Shown here in pieces: positions 42,545-51,511 of a DNA stretch of 64,000 bases (position 1 is its first letter; each line of letters starts with the position of its first letter). The position numbers and the translations under genes are program-made. The stretch comes from Sphingobium sufflavum (GTDB taxonomy: Bacteria > Pseudomonadota > Alphaproteobacteria > Sphingomonadales > Sphingomonadaceae): contig NZ_JAJSSH010000009.1 of NCBI RefSeq assembly GCF_021403115.1, positions 154,595 through 218,594 on the forward strand. Reading direction: 5' to 3'. Below the pieces are notes generated by a model, which worked only from the letters and a program-made list of their open reading frames with translations, had not been told where the DNA came from and made no database searches.

Positions 42545-45498
42545 GCGCCCAGCACCTCGTCACACCGGCCGCACAGTGCCGCTTCCTCCACCACATCGGG
42601 CAGATGGCGCCAGCAACGACCGCATTTATGATGGCTGGTAGGCGTGACGGTGATGCCCTCGCCGTCCTCCGCGACATCCGCGACGATGCAGACTTCCGCG
42701 AAATCGACATGCTGGGGCACAAGGTACATTTTCACCTCCGCCTCCAGACTGGACCGCACGATCTTCTCCCGGCGCAGCGGCTCGATCGCCTCGTTCACCT
42801 GGATGCGCGCCTCGCGGATCGCGGTCCAGCGATCACCCAGCCCGGAGTCGAGCCAACCCGCGTCGACGTCCGGCCACTCAAGGAGATGGACGCTGCCCGC
42901 ATCGGGATAGCGGCTGCCCCACACTTCCTCCGCCGTGAAGGGGATGATCGGCGCGGCATAGCGAATCAGAGCGTGAAACAGTCTGTCCAGCACCGTGCGA
43001 TAGGCCCGTCGCTTCTCCGTCTGCGCGCCCGTCGAGACATTGACGTCGCAATAGAGGCAATCCTTGCGAATATCGAAGAAGAAGGCGCTGAGGTCGATAT
43101 TGGCGAAATCGTTGAGCGCCCGGCTGTACCGACCGAACTCCAGCCAATTCTCCCCCGCCCCATTTCCACCAGAAGGCCCCTCGACCACCGAACGCAATTC
43201 CGCATCCAGTTGCGCCAACCGGTGCAGCATATAGCGTTCCAGTTCCGGCATCTCCGCAACTGGCATCGTCTCCGCATCGGTAAAGCCCGCCAGCGCGCCG
43301 AGCAGGTAGCGGAAGGTGTTGCGCAGCTTGCGATAGGCGTCGGACGAACCGGCCAGCACTTCCTTGCCGATACGTACATCGTCAAAATAGTCGGTGGAGG
43401 CGACCCACATGCGCAATATGTCCGCCCCGCTCTCGTTCATCACCTTGAGGGGATCGACGGTATTGCCCAGCGACTTGGACATTTTGCGGCCCTGCCCATC
43501 CAGCGCGAAACCGTGGGTCAGGACCGCGCCATAGGGCGCACGGCCACGCGTGCCGCAGCTTTCGAGCAGCGAGGACTGGAACCAGCCGCGATGCTGGTCC
43601 GACCCTTCCAGATAGAGGTCGGCGCGCGCATCCTTGCCATATCGCGCCTCCACGACGAAGCTGTGGGTCGAGCCACTGTCGAACCAGACATCGAGGATGT
43701 CGTTGATGACCTCATAATCATCGAGCGCATAGTCGGGGCCGAGCAGCGCCTGATGATCCGCGCCGAACCACGCATCCGCGCCGCCCAGCTTGAACGCCTC
43801 CACGATGCGCGCGTTGACGGCGGGATCGTTGAGATAGTCGCCGCTCTGGCGATGGACATAAAGGGCGATGGGCACGCCCCATGCGCGCTGGCGGCTGATG
43901 ACCCAGTCGGGGCGTCCCTCCACCATCGAGCGGATGCGGTTGGTCGACCGGTCCGGCACCCAACGGGTCTGTTCAATGGCATCGAGCGCGATTTCGCGCA
44001 GGGTCGGGCCGTTGGTGAAGACCGGCTCTGCCACGCCGCCCAGCGATGGGTCCGTGGACAACAGGACGTCAGCGACATCGCCCGACCGCTTGTCCATGGG
44101 GATGAACCATTGCGGTGTGCAGCGGTAGATGATCCGCGCCTTGGACCGCCATGAATGGGGATAGCTGTGCCGGAACTCGCCCACGGACAGCAGCGCACCG
44201 ACCTTTTTCAGATCCTCGGTGATCGGGCCACCCGTGCCCTCTTCATTGGGGGCCGCGTTCAGCTTGGGATTGATGACCGACAGCGGATGGCCGCCGAGCC
44301 ATGCCCAGTCGTCGCGATAACGGCCATCGGCCTGCACCGCGAACACGGGGTCAATGCCGAGCGGCTTGCAGGCGAAGAAATCCTCTTCACCATGGTCCGG
44401 CGCCATATGGACCAGGCCGGTGCCCGCGTCGGTGGTGACATGCGGTGCGGCGAGGAACGGGCGGGGCTTAGCAAAGAAGCCGCCAAGATGGTACATCGGG
44501 TGGCGGGCGGTAGCGGTTGCTAGATCTTTGCCGGTGCCGCGCCAGACTTCTTCAGTTTCAAAAATGCCAGTCCGCGCGACAAATGCAGAAACAAGATCAG
44601 ACGCTAGAAGTATACCATTCTCATATAGAGCTAAGTTCTGGTCTGGTCCCGGAAATCCGCCGAATACCGAAGCGATTCCGGTCTGCTTGGGCCTAACCAA
44701 CACATACTCAATCTCTTCCCCATAGGCCAAACCCTGATTGGTCGGGATCGTCCACGGCGTCGTCGTCCAGATCACCGCATGCGCGCCGACCAGTTCCGGC
44801 GCGTTGGGCGCGGAGGTGATCTCAAACGCCACGTCGATCTGGGTCGACGTCACATCCTCATATTCCACCTCGGCCTCGGCCAGCGCGGTCTTTTCGACCG
44901 GCGACCACATCACCGGCTTAGCGCCGCGATACAACTGCCCCGACTCCGCGAATTTCAGCAATTCGCCAACGATGGCGGCTTCCGCCTCATATTTCATGGT
45001 CAGGTACGGATCGTCCCAGTCGCCCAGGATGCCGAGGCGCTTGAACTGGTCTTTCTGCACGCCGACCCAGCGGTCCGCATAGGCGCGGCACTGGGCGCGG
45101 AACTCCTGCGCGGGCACCTCGTCCTTGTTCTGCTTCTTCTTGCGATACTCCTCCTCGATCTTCCATTCGATGGGGAGGCCGTGGCAGTCCCAGCCGGGCA
45201 CATAGGGCGCGTCCTTGCCCAGCAGGCTCTGCGAGCGGACGATGATGTCCTTGAGCACCTTGTTCATCGCATGGCCCATGTGGATGTCGCCATTCGCATA
45301 GGGCGGGCCGTCGTGCAGGATGAAGCGTTCGCGGCCCGCACGAGCGCGCCGAATCTGACCGTACAGATCCTCCGCCGCCCATTTCGCGGCGATCGCCGGT
45401 TCCTTGGCCGCAAGACCCGCCTTCATCGGGAAATCGGTGACGGGCAGGAAGACGGTGGACTTATAGTCTTTGGCTTCTTGGCGGGGCGTATCGGTCAT
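42541..45498 (-). CDS. ileS: Isoleucyl-tRNA synthetase
   Basis: A 985-residue class Ia tRNA synthetase. HIGH motif is in GDIHMGHAMNKVL, KMSKS in GRKMSKSLGNTVDP, the CP1 editing domain has TTPWTIPTNQGLAYG, and the C-terminal zinc finger is HKCGRCW...ALCGRCDEV. All parts are in order. An AT-rich patch within the editing domain (about 44520-44730) differs in base use from the rest; no frame damage. It lies between ribF and lspA, as in many proteobacteria. Confidence 0.95.
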   Translation of the reverse strand: MTDTPRQEAKDYKSTVFLPVTDFPMKAGLAAKEPAIAAKWAAEDLYGQIRRARAGRERFILHDGPPYANGDIHMGHAMNKVLKDIIVRSQSLLGKDAPYVPGWDCHGLPIEWKIEEEYRKKKQNKDEVPAQEFRAQCRAYADRWVGVQKDQFKRLGILGDWDDPYLTMKYEAEAAIVGELLKFAESGQLYRGAKPVMWSPVEKTALAEAEVEYEDVTSTQIDVAFEITSAPNAPELVGAHAVIWTTTPWTIPTNQGLAYGEEIEYVLVRPKQTGIASVFGGFPGPDQNLALYENGILLASDLVSAFVARTGIFETEEVWRGTGKDLATATARHPMYHLGGFFAKPRPFLAAPHVTTDAGTGLVHMAPDHGEEDFFACKPLGIDPVFAVQADGRYRDDWAWLGGHPLSVINPKLNAAPNEEGTGGPITEDLKKVGALLSVGEFRHSYPHSWRSKARIIYRCTPQWFIPMDKRSGDVADVLLSTDPSLGGVAEPVFTNGPTLREIALDAIEQTRWVPDRSTNRIRSMVEGRPDWVISRQRAWGVPIALYVHRQSGDYLNDPAVNARIVEAFKLGGADAWFGADHQALLGPDYALDDYEVINDILDVWFDSGSTHSFVVEARYGKDARADLYLEGSDQHRGWFQSSLLESCGTRGRAPYGAVLTHGFALDGQGRKMSKSLGNTVDPLKVMNESGADILRMWVASTDYFDDVRIGKEVLAGSSDAYRKLRNTFRYLLGALAGFTDAETMPVAEMPELERYMLHRLAQLDAELRSVVEGPSGGNGAGENWLEFGRYSRALNDFANIDLSAFFFDIRKDCLYCDVNVSTGAQTEKRRAYRTVLDRLFHALIRYAAPIIPFTAEEVWGSRYPDAGSVHLLEWPDVDAGWLDSGLGDRWTAIREARIQVNEAIEPLRREKIVRSSLEAEVKMYLVPQHVDFAEVCIVADVAEDGEGITVTPTSHHKCGRCWRHLPDVVEEAALCGRCDEVLGA

Positions 45499-45557
45499 GT
45501 GTCATCCAGGTCAGACCCGCTCCGGCCATGAGCCAACGGGCAATAGTGCATCGCGCA

Positions 45558-46499
45558 CTACGCCAGCCGGGGATGATCCGCAAGAATATGGCGCGCGATC
45601 TCGCAATCGCGGCCAATCTGCCCCTTCAGCGCCTCGAAGCTGTCGAACTTTTCCTCGCCCCGGATGCGGTGGATCAGCTCCACCTCGATACACTGCCCAT
45701 AGAGGTTGCCGGAGAAGTCGAAGAAGTGCGGCTCCAGCAATTCCTTGGGCACGTCGAACTGGGGCCGGATGCCCAGATTGGCCGCGCCGTCCAGCACCGT
45801 GCCATCGGGCAGGCGCCCCCGCACGGCATAGACGCCATAGGCGGGGCGCAGATAGCGAGCGATCAGCAGATTGGCGGTGGGGAAGCCCCATTCGCGCCCG
45901 ACCTTGTCGCCATGCACCACCTCACCCTCTATGGTGAAGGGGCGCGTCAGCAGGCGGGTCGCGGTGGCGCAATCCCCGTCTACCAAGGCTGAGCGGATAC
46001 GGCTGGAGGAGACGAGCAACCCTTCCGCGTCCGTGATCGGATCGACCGCCTTGACCACGAATCCCATGGCCGCGCCCAGTTCGGTGAGCGTCGCCACCGA
46101 TCCGGTCCGCGCCTTGCCAAAGGTGAAGTCCGCCCCGGTGACGACGCCGACCGCGCCGACATCCTCTACCAGCATCCGTACAAAATCCTGGGCGCTAGTC
46201 GCGGCCATGGCCGCATCGAAGCGGAAGACCAGCATCGCGCTGGCCCCCGCCGCCGCGAACAGTCGCTCCCGCTGGTCCAGCGTGGTCAAGCGAAAGGGTA
46301 GCGCATCGGGACGGAAGAAACGGGCCGGATGCGGATCGAAGGTGGCGACGATGACGGGCCGCCCCCCCTCCGCCGCGCGGCGCACCGCACGCCCGACAAC
46401 CGCCTGATGGCCAAGGTGAAATCCGTCGAAATTGCCAAGCGCGACAATGGCCCCGCGCAAATGCGCCGGCACCGGTTCGTCACTGTAAAGCCGCTCCAT
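45558..46499 (-). CDS. ribF: Bifunctional riboflavin kinase/FMN adenylyltransferase
   Basis: A 313-residue enzyme that converts riboflavin to FMN and FAD. The FAD synthetase part has GNFDGFHLGHQAVVG and VVTGADFTFGKARTG; the kinase part has HGDKVGREWGFPTANL and GVYAVRGRLPDG. ATG 46499 is preferred to the 12-codon-longer start at 46535. It is the first gene of the ribF-ileS-lspA-DUF3035 row. Confidence 0.94.
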   Translation of the reverse strand: MERLYSDEPVPAHLRGAIVALGNFDGFHLGHQAVVGRAVRRAAEGGRPVIVATFDPHPARFFRPDALPFRLTTLDQRERLFAAAGASAMLVFRFDAAMAATSAQDFVRMLVEDVGAVGVVTGADFTFGKARTGSVATLTELGAAMGFVVKAVDPITDAEGLLVSSSRIRSALVDGDCATATRLLTRPFTIEGEVVHGDKVGREWGFPTANLLIARYLRPAYGVYAVRGRLPDGTVLDGAANLGIRPQFDVPKELLEPHFFDFSGNLYGQCIEVELIHRIRGEEKFDSFEALKGQIGRDCEIARHILADHPRLA

Positions 46500-46592
46500 G
46501 GCCCCGCCTATAGGGGGACCGGTGCGACCGCGCAATAAAGCGCGAGGGGCGCGCCGGCGTAAATCTTTGCAGCGGCGCGTCCCTCGCCTCGA

Positions 46593-47408
46593 TCAGGCCA
46601 GAAAGGTCAGCAGGTCCGCGTTCAGCCGGTCCGGCACCGTCGCGAACAGGCCGTGCGGTTCGCCCTCATATTCCACATATTGCGCGCCGGGGATGCCCTT
46701 GGCCGCCGCCTTGCCCGACGGCGCGATGGGAACCGTCTTGTCCGCGGTGCCATGAATGATGAGCGTCGGCACGGTGAAGGCGGCCAGGTCGGAGCGGAAA
46801 TCGGTGCGGCCAAAGGCATCGACGCAGTCGATCGTCGCCTTGGGACTGGCCATGATGCCCAGAGCGAACGACCAGTCGAGAATGCCGTCACTCACCGGGC
46901 TGCTCACCCAGCCGACGCCATAGATAGTCTTGGCGAACGTCTGGAGGAAGGCGAAGCGGTCCTTGCGAATATCCGCTTTCATGTCGTCAAAGACCTCGGC
47001 TGGCACACCGTCGGGGTTACTGTCGTCCTTGAGCAGATAGGGCACCACAGACGCGACCAATGCGACCCGGTCGATCTTTGCCGCGCCGTGGCGGCCCAGG
47101 TAGCGGGCGATCTCGCCCCCGCCCATGGAAAAGCCGACCAGCGACACACTGGGCAGCGCCAGATGGTCGATCACGGCGGCCAGATCATCCGCGAATACAT
47201 CATAATTATATCCGTCCGCAGGATGACCAGAATGTCCGAAGCCGCGCCGGTCGTAGGTGATGACACGATAGCCCGCCTCGATCAGCGCCAGCGTCTGATA
47301 TTCCCACATGTCGCCAGTCAGGGGCCAGCCATGGATCAGGATTACGGGCTTGCCGGCCCCCATGTCCTTGACGTGGATGCTGTGGCCCGTCGGCGTCTCG
47401 ATATGCAT
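46593..47408 (-). CDS. Alpha/beta hydrolase, chloroperoxidase-like
   Basis: A 271-residue alpha/beta-hydrolase of the cofactor-free haloperoxidase/esterase group. The triad is Ser in VGFSMGGGEIAR, Asp in HGTADKTVP and His in EGEPHGLFA. The oxyanion motif HGWPLTGDMW and YDRRGFGHSG are typical. Probably an esterase; perhydrolase activity is common in the family. Divergent from the broken VOC gene at 47639. Confidence 0.87.
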   Translation of the reverse strand: MHIETPTGHSIHVKDMGAGKPVILIHGWPLTGDMWEYQTLALIEAGYRVITYDRRGFGHSGHPADGYNYDVFADDLAAVIDHLALPSVSLVGFSMGGGEIARYLGRHGAAKIDRVALVASVVPYLLKDDSNPDGVPAEVFDDMKADIRKDRFAFLQTFAKTIYGVGWVSSPVSDGILDWSFALGIMASPKATIDCVDAFGRTDFRSDLAAFTVPTLIIHGTADKTVPIAPSGKAAAKGIPGAQYVEYEGEPHGLFATVPDRLNADLLTFLA

Positions 47409-47638
47409 GGCATGCCTCTCGTACTATGTCAGATGGGGTCAGCAACAGGTGGCCGGTGGCATCGTTCCTTTCGCTTCATCCCGTTTCAGCGCAGGATAAG
47501 CGGCACCTCTCCCCGCCCCGCAGCCGATCCGCGCCGTGGCGAGTTTCGCGCGCTGCGGGATGCGCGGGAACAGACTTCGGGCAGAAGGCGCGGCCCGCCA
47601 ATTCAGGCCAGAATGTCATTCCAGATGGAGAACTAGGC

Positions 47639-48067
47639 ATGGACGCCGAGACATTGCATCGGGGATCGCTGATCGACCATATCCCAGCTTGCGGTGCAGA
47701 ACCCGCCCGCCCGCCGTTTCTACGGTGCGCTGTTCGATGTGTTGGGCATGCCCATCGGCGGCGAGGAGGAAAGCTATTTCTGGGTGGACGAACTGGTCGT
47801 CTCCGCCATCGACAGCGCCGCCGCGCAAGGGCGGCCGACTGGACGGCATCATCTGGCGTTTCAGGCTGCGGACCGCACCATGGTGGAGGTCTTTCACAGG
47901 CCAGGGCCAGTGGCGACAGCGACAATCGCGGGCCAGGCGAGCGCCCCTATCACCCCGGTTATTACGCCGCCGTCCTAGCCGACCCCGATGGCAATAATGT
48001 CGAGGCCGTGTTCCATGGCGCGGCGGATCGGTCCGCAGCGAGCGTGCAGATCAGTTTCCAGCCATGA
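47639..48067 (+). pseudogene. Second VOC-family gene, frameshifted twice
   Basis: It begins LHRGSLIDHI at ATG 47639, then needs one base removed near 47685 to continue as LAVQNPP and RRFYGALFDVLGMPIGGEEE up to MVEVFHR. A second indel near 47910 returns to the first frame with GERPYHPGYYAAVLADPDGN and NVEAVFHGAADRS, ending at 48067. The pieces form one glyoxalase/bleomycin-resistance-fold protein of about 140 residues. Two indels compensate, so a product with a wrong central stretch of about 75 residues could be made from the ATG, but it would not fold as a VOC protein. Confidence 0.8.
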
Positions 48068-48416
48068 CGGCCTGCCGCCGCCGCGTCCGCTCGCGCGCTT
48101 GCCAGCGGGTCCAGCGTTGCCGCCGCCAACCGCCCATCAGATAGAGCATGCTGGGCCAGAAGATGGTCAGCGCCACATCCGCCAGCGTGTCCTCCCACCG
48201 CCAACTGCCATGGGCCGCGCGCTGGATGATCTCATTGACCAGTTCCGCACCAATCACCGCCTGAAGCGCGATGCCGGACGCGCGACGTGTCCGCAGCACC
48301 ATCTGCACCGAGACATAGATCAACAGCCCCACATGCACATGCGCCATGGGGTGCGTCATGTCCGTCCAGCGCAACAGATTTTCGGCGGAGGCGACATAGA
48401 GGCTAAAAACATCCAT
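48051..48416 (-). CDS. Hypothetical membrane protein
   Basis: A 121-residue protein with two or three membrane helices (VHVGLLIYVSVQMVL, GIALQAVIGAELVNEII, LADVALTIFWPSMLYLMGG) and an Arg-rich C-terminus. The central HGSWRWEDTLADV recalls VanZ-like small membrane proteins. Its end overlaps the VOC remnant by 17 bases on the other strand. Role unknown. Confidence 0.7.
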   Translation of the reverse strand: MDVFSLYVASAENLLRWTDMTHPMAHVHVGLLIYVSVQMVLRTRRASGIALQAVIGAELVNEIIQRAAHGSWRWEDTLADVALTIFWPSMLYLMGGWRRQRWTRWQARERTRRRQAVMAGN

Positions 48417-48521
48417 GCCTGCCTTGTAGCGGTCAAGGGTAAAGGTCTGTTTAGGGGGCTGGGTTTCTAGCCGCGCCGACAGTCCGGATCGACCGGCAGG
48501 ACAGCGAACGGCCGGACCAGC

Positions 48522-49043
48522 TCAACCCCGACGGCGCAGCGTCACATAGCTATAGGCCGGATGTTTCTCCCCGGTGGAAACATCCTCACGCGCAGTCTCC
48601 TCCCAGACGGCGGGATCGAAAGGCGCGACGCGCGCATCCCCCGCCACGTCCACATGCACTTCTGTCAGTTCGATGCGGTCCGCGACCGGCTCGAACAGGC
48701 GATAGATTTCCGCGCCGCCGATCACCGAAAGCAACGGACCATCGACTAGCGCCATCGCTGCCTCCCGCGTCGCGGCGACTTCCGCGCCCTCGGCCCGCCA
48801 GGCCGCATCGCGGGTCAACACGATATGGCGGCGACCGGGCAGCAGACCGGGCAGGCTCTCGAAAGTCTTGCGGCCCATCACCATCGGCGTGCCCATGGTC
48901 ATCGCCTTGAACCGCTTCTGCTCGCCGGGGATATGCCAGGGAATATCGCCTGTATCGCCGATCACGCCATTATCGGCGCGGGCGAGCAGCATCACGATCT
49001 CCGGCTTGCCGATTTCCACCATGCCCATGCCCCCCATGCTCAT
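48522..49043 (-). CDS. folA: Dihydrofolate reductase
   Basis: A 166-173-residue enzyme that reduces dihydrofolate with NADPH. Marks are ADNGVIGDTGDIPWHIPGEQKRF (substrate site Asp region), MGRKTFESLP, HIVLTRD and VIGGAEIYRLF. Upstream Met codons make the N-terminus uncertain; ATG 49022 (MVEIGKPEIVMLL) fits the family better than 49043. It begins seven bases after purK on the same strand. Confidence 0.93.
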   Translation of the reverse strand: MSMGGMGMVEIGKPEIVMLLARADNGVIGDTGDIPWHIPGEQKRFKAMTMGTPMVMGRKTFESLPGLLPGRRHIVLTRDAAWRAEGAEVAATREAAMALVDGPLLSVIGGAEIYRLFEPVADRIELTEVHVDVAGDARVAPFDPAVWEETAREDVSTGEKHPAYSYVTLRRRG

Positions 49044-49050
49044 CGTCCCG

Positions 49051-50121
49051 TCACAGGATCAGCCGGGTGACATGCCCCATCTTGCGGCCCGGTCGCGCCT
49101 CACCCTTGCCATAGAGGTGCAGATGATTGGCGGGGTCGGACAGGATTTCCGCCCAGGCATCAGCCTGGTCCCCGATGAGATTGTGCATCTCGACCCGCCG
49201 CGCGGCCAGCGCCGTGTCGCCCAGCGGCAGGCCGCAGATCGCGCGCACATGATTTTCGAACTGGCTCGTCAGCGCGCCCTCGATGGTCCAGTGACCGCTG
49301 TTGTGCACCCGCGGTGCCATCTCGTTGAAGACAGGACCATCGGCACTGGCGAAAAATTCCAGCGTCAACACACCGACATAGTCGAGCGCATCAGCAACCT
49401 GCCGTGCCAGCGCCCGTGCCTCCTCCACCTGTGCCGCGACCGCCGAATCACCCGGCACGGTCGAGGTCGCGAGAATGCCATGCTCATGCACATTGACCGC
49501 AGAGTCCCAGAAACGGATCTCTCCATCCTCCCCGCGCACGAGGATGACCGAAAATTCCGAACCGAAACGGACGAAGCCTTCGAGGATGCTCGGCTGGCGG
49601 CCCACCGCACTCCATGCGCCGACCGCATCGCCCGGCTCGGTAATCCGCGCCTGCCCCTTCCCGTCATAGCCAAAGCGGCTGGTCTTCAGGATCGCCTCGC
49701 TGCCAATGCGCGCGATGGCCTCCTCCAGATCGTCGAGGCTTTCGACCGGTGCGAAGGGTGCGGTCCGTCCGCCCAGATCGGCGACGAATTTCTTTTCCAC
49801 CAGCCGGTCCTGTGCGATGCCCAGGGTGCGAGCATTGGGCCGCACATGGCCAAGATCCGCGAGCAGCGCGATACTGGGCGCGGGCACATTCTCGAATTCA
49901 TAGGTGATGACGTCGACCTGTGCGGCAAACCCCGCCAACGCGCCCTCGTCCCCATAATCGCCCCGCGTCCAGCGCGGCGACACGTCGGCCGCCGGACCAC
50001 TGACCTCCGGCGCATAGATATGCGTGCGATAGCCAAGCTGCGCCGCCGCCATGGCGATCATGCGGCCCAACTGGCCACCGCCCAATATGCCGATGGTCGC
50101 GCCCGGCGCGATGCGGCTCAT
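49051..50121 (-). CDS. purK: N5-carboxyaminoimidazole ribonucleotide synthase
   Basis: A 356-residue ATP-grasp enzyme of purine synthesis that makes N5-CAIR from AIR and bicarbonate. It starts with [19 protein letters not shown] and has [52 protein letters not shown] and [15 protein letters not shown]. Its ATG overlaps the purE stop by four bases. Usual length and neighbours. Confidence 0.95.
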   Translation of the reverse strand: MSRIAPGATIGILGGGQLGRMIAMAAAQLGYRTHIYAPEVSGPAADVSPRWTRGDYGDEGALAGFAAQVDVITYEFENVPAPSIALLADLGHVRPNARTLGIAQDRLVEKKFVADLGGRTAPFAPVESLDDLEEAIARIGSEAILKTSRFGYDGKGQARITEPGDAVGAWSAVGRQPSILEGFVRFGSEFSVILVRGEDGEIRFWDSAVNVHEHGILATSTVPGDSAVAAQVEEARALARQVADALDYVGVLTLEFFASADGPVFNEMAPRVHNSGHWTIEGALTSQFENHVRAICGLPLGDTALAARRVEMHNLIGDQADAWAEILSDPANHLHLYGKGEARPGRKMGHVTRLIL

Positions 50122-50636
50122 GCTACGATGTCGTCCACGGGTGTTTCCGCGACGCTGGCGGTTTGATCGCTACGCCACTTGTCCAGCCGAACTGCCAGTT
50201 CCGGGTCGTTCAGCGCCAATATGCCCGACGCCAGCAAGCCCGCGTTGATCGCGCCCGCCTTGCCGATGGCCAGCGTTCCCACGGGAATACCGCCGGGCAT
50301 CTGGACGATCGACAACAGGCTGTCCATGCCGTTCAGCGCCGCCGACTGCACCGGCACACCCAACACGGGAATACGGGTCATCGACGCGACCATGCCCGGC
50401 AGATGCGCCGCGCCGCCTGCCCCGGCGATGATCGCCTGGATACCACGATCCACCGCGCTCTTCGCATAGTCGACCAGCCGGTCGGGCGTGCGGTGCGCGG
50501 ACACGACGCGACATTCATGCGCGACGCCCAGGGCGGTCAGCGTCTCCGACGCATGGCGCATGGTTTCCCAATCGGACCGCGATCCCATGATGACGCCGAT
50601 GCGGACTGCCTCCACTGCACTGGTCCCGCCGCCCAT
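50118..50636 (-). CDS. purE: N5-CAIR mutase
   Basis: A 172-residue class I PurE that rearranges N5-CAIR to CAIR. Marks are [64 protein letters not shown] and [17 protein letters not shown]. First gene of purE-purK-folA; upstream is a 243-base gap towards the GGDEF gene. The N-terminal [10 protein letters not shown] may be longer than real; no better start follows. Confidence 0.95.
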   Translation of the reverse strand: MGGGTSAVEAVRIGVIMGSRSDWETMRHASETLTALGVAHECRVVSAHRTPDRLVDYAKSAVDRGIQAIIAGAGGAAHLPGMVASMTRIPVLGVPVQSAALNGMDSLLSIVQMPGGIPVGTLAIGKAGAINAGLLASGILALNDPELAVRLDKWRSDQTASVAETPVDDIVA

Positions 50637-50796
50637 ATCCTCCCTAGCCCTTCTGATCCCGAAAACGCCTCAAACGCGGCAAGCATCCGAAACGGCGGTA
50701 AAATCGCCGCTGGTCTGAAAACCCGCCATAACGGCCCACCTGTCCCCCGACAACCCGCCGCATGAGGGACTCGTCCTGACGAACAGCTTTCCCGCG

Positions 50797-50812
50797 TTAA
50801 CGAAAAATTTAC
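50797..50812 (+). promoter_or_regulatory. CtrA-like site upstream of GGDEF gene
   Basis: TTAA, seven bases (CGAAAAA), then TTTAC, one base off the CtrA consensus TTAA-N7-TTAAC. It lies 68 bases before the GGDEF start. CtrA control of c-di-GMP genes is common in alphaproteobacteria, but one near-match is weak evidence. Confidence 0.35.
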
Positions 50813-50879
50813 GACTTTTGGCCCAACGCAGAAGCTAATAAACGCTCGCAACTAGATCGGGTCGCGATCGGAGGCATGT

Positions 50880-51491
50880 GTGGTGAGGACTTTGTCCTGC
50901 GGCGGCGCCCTTTTGGGGACCGACGATGAACAGGAAAACCAGGAACGCGAACTCGCGGCGCTCCGCAAGGAAGTGGCGATGCTGCGCCTTGTGAATGCGG
51001 AGCTGGAGCGTGTGGTCGTCCGCGACACGCTGACCCCGCTCTATAACCGCCGCTATTATATCTCGGCGGTTAACGAGCGCATTTCGCGCGCCAGTCGGTA
51101 TGAGAGCCGGGCGGTCGCGATCATCATCGACATCGACCATATGAAGCGGATCAACGATGCCCATGGCCATCCCGCCGGGGACTTTGCGTTGATGCATCTG
51201 GCGCAGTTGTTGTCGGATACCGTCCGCACCTGCGACGTGGCGGCCCGCATCGGTGGCGACGAATTCGCGCTCATCCTCGACGAACTGGACGAAGCGCAGG
51301 CACGGACCAAGATCGCCGCGTTGACAAAATTGGTGCGCGACACCCCCTGCCGTTTCGGCGGTGCAACCCTACCGGTCAGCGCCTCCTTCGGGCTGACAGC
51401 GATTCGCGCTGATGACAGCGATGCCGACGTCATGGCCCGCGCCGATCAGGCAATGTACGACCAAAAGCGCCTGCGTCGTTTCGGGCGTTGA
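50880..51491 (+). CDS. Diguanylate cyclase (GGDEF)
   Basis: A 203-residue soluble diguanylate cyclase that would make c-di-GMP from GTP. A coiled N-terminal helix (QENQERELAALRKEVAMLR) leads into the GGDEF domain with DTLTPLYNRRYY, DIDHMKRINDAHGH, ARIGGDEFALIL. An RxxD inhibitory site (RTCD) lies five residues before GGDEF. The start is GTG 50880 or GTG 50883, six to nine bases after GGAGG at 50870; ATG 50876 is too close and in another frame. A small hairpin (GGGCG-TTGAA-CGCCC, 51483-51497) spans the stop. Confidence 0.9.
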   Translation: MVRTLSCGGALLGTDDEQENQERELAALRKEVAMLRLVNAELERVVVRDTLTPLYNRRYYISAVNERISRASRYESRAVAIIIDIDHMKRINDAHGHPAGDFALMHLAQLLSDTVRTCDVAARIGGDEFALILDELDEAQARTKIAALTKLVRDTPCRFGGATLPVSASFGLTAIRADDSDADVMARADQAMYDQKRLRRFGR

Positions 51492-51511
51492 ACGCCCTGC
51501 CTGCCCCGTCT

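Noticed and set aside
42604..44154. Plus-strand frame of 516 codons opposite ileS
   Set aside because: Shadow of ileS, which has HIGH, KMSKS and zinc-finger motifs on the minus strand.
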